47,038 nt of DNA, from contig JAGVSR010000142.1 of the NCBI GenBank assembly GCA_019137195.1, positions 1 to 47,038 on the forward strand, in the 5' to 3' direction. The notes beneath the pieces were generated by a model, which saw nothing but the letters and a program-made list of their open reading frames with translations, made no database searches and was not told the DNA's origin. The DNA comes from Alphaproteobacteria bacterium (GTDB taxonomy: Bacteria; Pseudomonadota; Alphaproteobacteria; Rhizobiales; Hyphomicrobiaceae). A program made the position numbers and the translations under genes. Below, piece after piece: positions 41,981-47,038 of the stretch. Every line of letters starts with the position of its first letter. Position 1 is the first letter of the stretch.

Positions 41981-43477
41981 CTACATCTTTTCCATGAACG
42001 GCGTCGGATCGACGGGCTTCTGGCCCTGGCGAACCTCGAAGTGTACCTGCGGCTGGTCGACCTGGCCCGTCTTGCCGGCCTTGGCGATCACCTGACCGCG
42101 CTTCACGGTGTCCCCGCGCTGGACGAGCAGATGGTCGGCGTGCGCGTAGGCCGTCACCCAGCCGTTGTCGTGGCGGATGAGGAGCAAGTTGCCGTAGCCC
42201 TTGAGCTCGTTGCCGGAGTAGGCGACCGTGCCGTCCTCGGCGGCGTGGATCTCCGTTCCCGCCGGCACCGACACGTTGACGCCGTCGTTGTGCGTGCCGT
42301 CCGGCCGGCGGCCAAAGCCCGAGATGATTTTGCCCTCGACCGGCCAGCGAAGCTTCGGCGTGCCGGCAATCGATCCCGAGCCGGGCTGGGACGGCTTGAC
42401 GGCCGGGGCAGCAGGCAGAGCCTGCGCAGAGGGCGTGGCATCGGTCGCCGTATTGGGCGGCGTCAGTGCTGCCACCTTCTGCTCGCCGTTCAAAATCGTG
42501 GCTGGAGTGTTGGCCGGCTGGGCACCGGGTGTGGCCATCGCGCCAGGTGCCGCCGCGGAAGGCACCGCCTCGGCCGTCGTGGTTGCGGCAGGCTGAGCCT
42601 GTGGGGCTGCTCCGCCGACGCTGCCCGGCATTCTGAGCACAAGACCGGGCTTCACCTTCCGCGCGTCGGTGATGGCATTGTAGCGCTGCAGGTCTGCGAC
42701 CTTGATCTTGTTGCGGGAGGCGATGCCGTAGAGACTGTCGCCCGCTTGAACCGTGTAGCTGCCGGTCCAATCGGCCGGCGCCTGGGCGGGAGCCGGCGCC
42801 GCGATGGTCGGCACCACGGGCGCCGTATGCGGCACCGCCTTCTCGACGATCCTCGTCTGCGGCAGGTAGAGCTTCTGGCCGGGCTTCAGGTTCGTGCTCG
42901 TGAGCCCGTTGACGTTCATGAGGTCGTTCATCGACACTTGGTTGCGCTTGGCGAGGCCGAACAGCGTGTCGCCCTCCATGACCTCGATCTCACGCCCTTT
43001 CGACACTTGGGCATGGTCCATCATGGTCGTCGGCACGACCGGCGTGGCGCGCGCCGACGCAGGCTCGAGCGCGGCCACCTTCTTGGCGGCCGGCGGCGAC
43101 TGTGGCGCGGGCGGCGTTGCGTCGGACAAGGGCTGTGAGGCAACAGACTCGGAGCGACGGGTCTGTGGCGGGTAGTAGGCGCCGCCGGGCGACTCGGAAG
43201 CGGGCGTCGCGCCGAAATGCGGTGTGCCCTCGTCTCCGAGCAGGCCGGAGCGCTTGTCGCGCATGGGCTCGGTCGGCTTCGGGATCGAACTCGTCTGGTT
43301 CGGATCGGCCAGATTGGCGTTGGCGAAATCGAAGCGCGCGATGTCGGCGCTGCAGCCACCGGCAAGTACGGCAAACGCGGCGGCCATAAGACCGGCGCAA
43401 CGGCTCAAAGAACGCGAGACGGGATGGACGCTTTGCACAACACTCACCATGATACGCACGACTAACCCACCATCCAT
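41981..43477 (-). CDS. LysM and LytM-domain lipoprotein, NlpD/DipM-like amidase activator
   Basis: A 498-residue envelope protein. A lipobox-like AAAFAVLAGGC near residue 42 suggests a lipoprotein. Two LysM domains follow (EVMEGDTLFGLAKRNQVSMN and SYTVQAGDSLYGIASRNKIK), then Ala/Pro linkers and a C-terminal LytM (M23) domain (LRWPVEGKIISGFGRRPDGT, NELKGYGNLLLIRHDNGW, TAYAHADHLL, VHFEVRQGQKPVDP). At the first metal site the fold reads HNDGVNVSVP: the canonical HxxxD ligands align with asparagines, as in NlpD, so it likely activates amidases instead of cutting peptides. It probably acts in daughter-cell separation. AAAGG precedes the ATG at 43477; a CtrA-type box lies just upstream. Confidence 0.9.
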   Translation of the reverse strand: MDGGLVVRIMVSVVQSVHPVSRSLSRCAGLMAAAFAVLAGGCSADIARFDFANANLADPNQTSSIPKPTEPMRDKRSGLLGDEGTPHFGATPASESPGGAYYPPQTRRSESVASQPLSDATPPAPQSPPAAKKVAALEPASARATPVVPTTMMDHAQVSKGREIEVMEGDTLFGLAKRNQVSMNDLMNVNGLTSTNLKPGQKLYLPQTRIVEKAVPHTAPVVPTIAAPAPAQAPADWTGSYTVQAGDSLYGIASRNKIKVADLQRYNAITDARKVKPGLVLRMPGSVGGAAPQAQPAATTTAEAVPSAAAPGAMATPGAQPANTPATILNGEQKVAALTPPNTATDATPSAQALPAAPAVKPSQPGSGSIAGTPKLRWPVEGKIISGFGRRPDGTHNDGVNVSVPAGTEIHAAEDGTVAYSGNELKGYGNLLLIRHDNGWVTAYAHADHLLVQRGDTVKRGQVIAKAGKTGQVDQPQVHFEVRQGQKPVDPTPFMEKM

Positions 43478-43481
43478 TAAC

Positions 43482-43507
43482 CTTTAATCGGTTAAAGAGG
43501 CCTTAAC
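43482..43507. promoter_or_regulatory. Candidate CtrA-binding site and hairpin upstream of the LytM gene
   Basis: Reading the plus strand, TTAA (43492-43495), seven bases, TTAAC (43503-43507) fits the CtrA consensus TTAA-N7-TTAAC exactly, 15-30 bases upstream of the LytM ATG. TTAA is a rare tetranucleotide in this GC-rich window, and two more copies lie at 43477-43480 and 43484-43487. CTTTAA (43482-43487) and TTAAAG (43492-43497) also form a hairpin that overlaps the ribosome-site region on the minus strand. CtrA is the master cell-cycle regulator of alphaproteobacteria. Confidence 0.55.
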
Positions 43508-43759
43508 GGCCGTGGGCTCCCCTCATCGAACCTCGCCAGCCTTCGGCTGGCTCGCCGAGGCGATGGTGCGGACGACCGGGGTCCCGTCATGCGCTGCGAG
43601 TGCGTCGTGCTCGCGAGACAATGCACCGAGGGGCACGGTCCCGCCCGCCGGGATCGCCTCCATGATGCAGACGTACGCCCCGATTGTGCAGCACGTTGGG
43701 AAAGATTGCGGCAGAGCAACGGCTTCGGTGCGGTTTCTGACGCTAGCTCTGGGCTTCGC

Positions 43760-44560
43760 TCAGGTTGCAGATCCGCCGCGGCGACCGAGGGCGGGATTGG
43801 CCGTGAAGTCGGCCGCGATCTCGTCTCGCGTCAGGTGGTGCGTCATGTTCATGGACAGCGGCGTCACCGAGACCTTGCCCATCATGATGGCCCACAGGTC
43901 GCTGCCCTCCGGCGGGTCGGCGCGGCGGCGTTCGAACCCGACCCAGAAATAGGGATCGCCCCAGGTGTCGCGCCGCTCCTCGATATGGAGGCCGCCCTGA
44001 TCACGCCGACCTTGGGTCGTGATCGCGATGCCCTTGACTTCGCCCGGCGGCAGGTCGGGATAGTTGACATTCATGAGCACTCCCGGCTGCCATTGCGTGG
44101 CGAGAAGCCGCTTCACAAGCACGGGCCCGAGCTCGCGCGCGGTAGCCCAGTTGTGCCGCCCCTCTGGATCGAAGCCCATGGTGAGGCTCATGGCGATGGA
44201 GCGGATACCGAGCAATGTGCCTTCCATGGCCCCGGCAATGGTGCCGGAATAGGTGACGTCCTCGGCGAGGTTTGAGCCGTGGTTGACGCCCGACAGCACG
44301 AGATCAGGCGGGTGATCCTTGAGGACGTGCTTGATGCCCATGATCACGCAGTCGGCCGGGGTGCCGCGGACCGCAAACGACCTCTCGCCAACTTCGCGGT
44401 AGCGCAGCGGCACCTGCAGCGTGAGAGCGTGCGAGGCGCCCGACTGGTTCATCTCCGGAGCCACGGACCACACGTCGTCGGTGAGCGACAGCGCGATCTC
44501 CTTCAGGACCGCGAGCCCGTGCGCCCCGGCGCCGTCGTCGTTGGTGAGAAGGATGCGCAT
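43760..44560 (-). CDS. surE: 5'/3'-nucleotidase SurE
   Basis: A metal-dependent survival nucleotidase that removes phosphate from nucleoside monophosphates. The product of 266 residues starts with the family signature MRILLTNDDGAGAHGLAVL, where the Asp-Asp pair binds the metal, followed by APEMNQSGASHALTLQ, RGTPADCVIMG and LVLSGVNHGSNLAEDVTYSG. I place the start at 44560; the frame is open for 21 codons further but the family begins at MRIL. In relatives surE is followed by pcm and then the LytM gene; here no pcm is seen in the 283 bases between surE and the LytM start. Confidence 0.97.
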   Translation of the reverse strand: MRILLTNDDGAGAHGLAVLKEIALSLTDDVWSVAPEMNQSGASHALTLQVPLRYREVGERSFAVRGTPADCVIMGIKHVLKDHPPDLVLSGVNHGSNLAEDVTYSGTIAGAMEGTLLGIRSIAMSLTMGFDPEGRHNWATARELGPVLVKRLLATQWQPGVLMNVNYPDLPPGEVKGIAITTQGRRDQGGLHIEERRDTWGDPYFWVGFERRRADPPEGSDLWAIMMGKVSVTPLSMNMTHHLTRDEIAADFTANPALGRRGGSAT

Positions 44561-44602
44561 CGAGAAGGTGCTCACTGTTGGGGCGATTGCCATCGGCGGT
44601 GT

Positions 44603-44646
44603 CCCCTCTCCCCGTCGCAACAAGCGCAGGGCGACGGGGTGAGGGG
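44603..44646. repeat. Long imperfect hairpin between serS and surE
   Basis: CCCCTCTCCCCGTCGC (44603-44618) pairs with GCGACGGGGTGAGGGG (44631-44646) with one mismatch in 16 pairs and a 12-base loop. It lies in the serS-to-surE gap of the same transcript. Its C/T-rich and G/A-rich arms resemble the hairpin at 10076-10098, so both may belong to a dispersed palindromic repeat family. Confidence 0.72.
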
Positions 44647-44695
44647 ATTCAACCTGCTGTCGCCCTGCCCGTGGGAGAGAAGAACCGGAAGGACC

Positions 44696-46051
<1,356 letters not shown>

Positions 46052-46211
46052 CTAGGTGGCCCATTGGTCTCAGAATTCGTAAGGCAACACATGACATTTC
46101 GCCAACCTATAGCTTACACTCCCTGCAAGCCGGCATTAGATTCGGCGTGACGCGATTAGGGATGGCAACGCTCCGAACGGTTACGAAAGGCAGAAGGAAA
46201 ACGGAGCCGAT

Positions 46212-46490
46212 ATGATCTCGTCATTTCGCGGCCGCGCTCTCAAGCGGTTCTGGGAGCGTAACGATGCGTCCAAGCTGCCGCCTGACCGCATTGGTCGGAT
46301 AACAATGATCCTCGATCTACTGGACGCCGCCGAGAAGCCTGAGGATCTCAATCTGCCAGGGTTCGGCTTTCACAGGTTGGCCGGACAATCGAAGGGCCGC
46401 TTCGCAGGATCGGTGTCCGCGAACTGGAGGATTGCGTTCGGTTGGAACGACCAGGATTCCATCGACGTGGACTTTGAGGATTATCACTGA
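46212..46490 (+). CDS. higB: HigB-type toxin of a toxin-antitoxin pair
   Basis: A full-length 92-residue HigB/RelE-fold mRNA interferase: MISSFRGRALKRFWERNDAS, LDLLDAAEKPEDLNLPGFGF, HRLAGQSKGRFAGSVSANWR and the C-terminal DSIDVDFEDYH. This family cleaves mRNA at the ribosome and is held in check by HigA, encoded directly downstream, an order reversed from most TA loci but normal for HigBA. CGGAG lies six bases before the ATG. The pair sits inside the usually compact tatC-serS block on the opposite strand, so it was probably inserted there. Confidence 0.88.
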   Translation: MISSFRGRALKRFWERNDASKLPPDRIGRITMILDLLDAAEKPEDLNLPGFGFHRLAGQSKGRFAGSVSANWRIAFGWNDQDSIDVDFEDYH

Positions 46491-46508
46491 GAAGGGCGCG
46501 AGTAAGTT

Positions 46509-46718
46509 ATGACGTCAGCCTGTAAGCGATCTCCCGACCGCTGCCCGACGCACCCGGGCGCGATTCTGCGCGAGATCGTGCTGCCGGCCGTTCCGGCCGC
46601 GAAAGCCGAGGTCGCCCGCGCGCTCGGCATATCCCGCCAGTCCCTCTATGACCTGCTCGCAGAGAGGCAGCCGTCAAGCCTCTTAAGCTCGCGAGCTGAC
46701 GGTACAAACACAAGCTAA
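46509..46718 (+). pseudogene. higA: HigA antitoxin, truncated at the C-terminus
   Basis: The 69-residue frame reads a normal HigA start (RCPTHPGAILREIVLPAVPA, KAEVARALGISRQSLYDLLA) including the helix-turn-helix, but after ERQP it changes to an unrelated SSLLSSRADGTNTS tail and stops. Family members continue for another 30 or so residues from a VTPEMALRLGKL-like segment. I find no continuation in the other frames. The frame ends four bases into the tatC gene on the other strand, so the 3' end of higA was probably lost at the insertion edge. Whether the remnant still binds HigB is unclear. Confidence 0.78.
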
Positions 46719-47038
46719 GGCGTGCTCTCGCCCTCGGTGCCGCCGGCATCGGTCGTGCTGGTCGCCAGCTGCCGCTTCTCGACCCATTGCACCGCCAGGA
46801 TGGAGGCCTCGTAGAGCAGCACCGTCGGCAGCGCCATGATGACCATGGAGAGCGCGTCGGGAGGCGTGAGCACGGCCGCGGCAGCGAAAATGCCGACTGC
46901 CGCATAGCGTCGGCCGGCTCTGAGCGCGTCTGACGAGACCAGTCCGGTGTGGGCGAGCAGCGTCAGGATGACCGGCAGCTGGAAACAGATTCCGAAGCCG
47001 AAGATGAGCGTCATGATCAGCGACAGATACTCGGACAC
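46715..47038 (-). CDS. tatC: Sec-independent protein translocase TatC, C-terminal part
   Basis: The frame runs off the right edge; 107 codons of the C-terminal part are visible. Hydrophobic helices LIMTLIFGFGICFQLPVILT and LLAHTGLVSSDALRAGRRYA, then YAAVGIFAAAAVLTPPDALS and VIMALPTVLLYEASILAVQW, are the last spans of TatC, the twin-arginine receptor subunit of the inner-membrane Tat translocase for folded proteins. The FGFGICFQLPV and TPPDxxSMxxMAxPxxxLYE signatures are diagnostic. It is followed in normal gene order by serS; here higBA lies between. Confidence 0.94.
   Translation of the reverse strand: MSEYLSLIMTLIFGFGICFQLPVILTLLAHTGLVSSDALRAGRRYAAVGIFAAAAVLTPPDALSMVIMALPTVLLYEASILAVQWVEKRQLATSTTDAGGTEGESTP

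Overview
The window is GC-rich chromosomal DNA from an alphaproteobacterium, most likely a methylotroph of the order Hyphomicrobiales (Hyphomicrobium-like). Two things point there. The gene orders surA-pdxA-rsmA, lipA-coq10, yajC-secD-secF-Mth938-phytoene-synthase-like and tatC-serS-surE-LytM are typical of this group. The window also holds fhcB-A-D-C, the formyltransferase/hydrolase complex of the tetrahydromethanopterin formaldehyde-oxidation pathway. There are no rRNA or tRNA genes, phage, IS elements or CRISPR arrays that I can see. Both end genes run off the window: surA on the left, tatC on the right.

Layout. 1-2349: end of surA, then pdxA and rsmA with overlapping stop/start codons. 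2350-4946: a MarR regulator with its own terminator, a CinA/PncC amidase and an exported pentapeptide-repeat protein. 4964-8119: a coq10/ratA-lipA pair on the minus strand, an unrecognised gene overlapping yidD antisense, and a small coiled-coil gene. 8268-15544: the C1 region, with a glyoxalase-II-like hydrolase, a YVTN beta-propeller, an exported MxaD-like SRPBCC protein and, divergently, fhcBADC ended by a strong hairpin. 15570-20610: a predicted outer-membrane barrel with a cysteine-rich tail, two small genes, trmFO and a LysR regulator. 20765-29229: a minus-strand block of yajC, secD, secF, a Mth938/NDUFAF3-like protein, an NDUFAF6-like phytoene-synthase homologue, a large SGNH hydrolase and a DUF4153 membrane protein. 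29463-37474: a DUF815 ATPase, a TPR-SPOR protein, a YeeE/YedE transporter, an exported DUF4384 protein with an exported caspase-like protein, a tiny membrane protein and a 2OG-Fe(II) oxygenase. 37698-47038: an envelope and housekeeping block of two tandem L,D-transpeptidases, a LysM-LytM lipoprotein, surE, serS, a damaged higBA toxin-antitoxin pair and tatC.

How the genes work together. The fhc operon, the MxaD-like protein and the beta-propeller form a C1-oxidation neighbourhood. The two L,D-transpeptidases, the LytM factor, the SPOR protein, SurA, Tat and SecDF-YajC form an envelope-biogenesis theme. The NDUFAF3-like and NDUFAF6-like genes suggest a complex I assembly function tied to SecDF.

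The most notable points are: (1) fhcA is broken by a frame change at about 12551 with roughly 30 family-conserved residues missing; (2) a perfect CtrA-type box (TTAA-N7-TTAAC) sits just upstream of the LytM factor; (3) an 8-bp perfect inverted repeat lies between the fhc promoter region and the fhcB start; (4) an exported caspase-Sel1 protein is paired with an exported DUF4384 protein; (5) higA is truncated beside an intact higB, splitting tatC from serS; (6) a predicted outer-membrane barrel carries an eight-cysteine C-terminal tail.

All assignments come from reading the sequence and from remembered family features. No database search or structure prediction was run.
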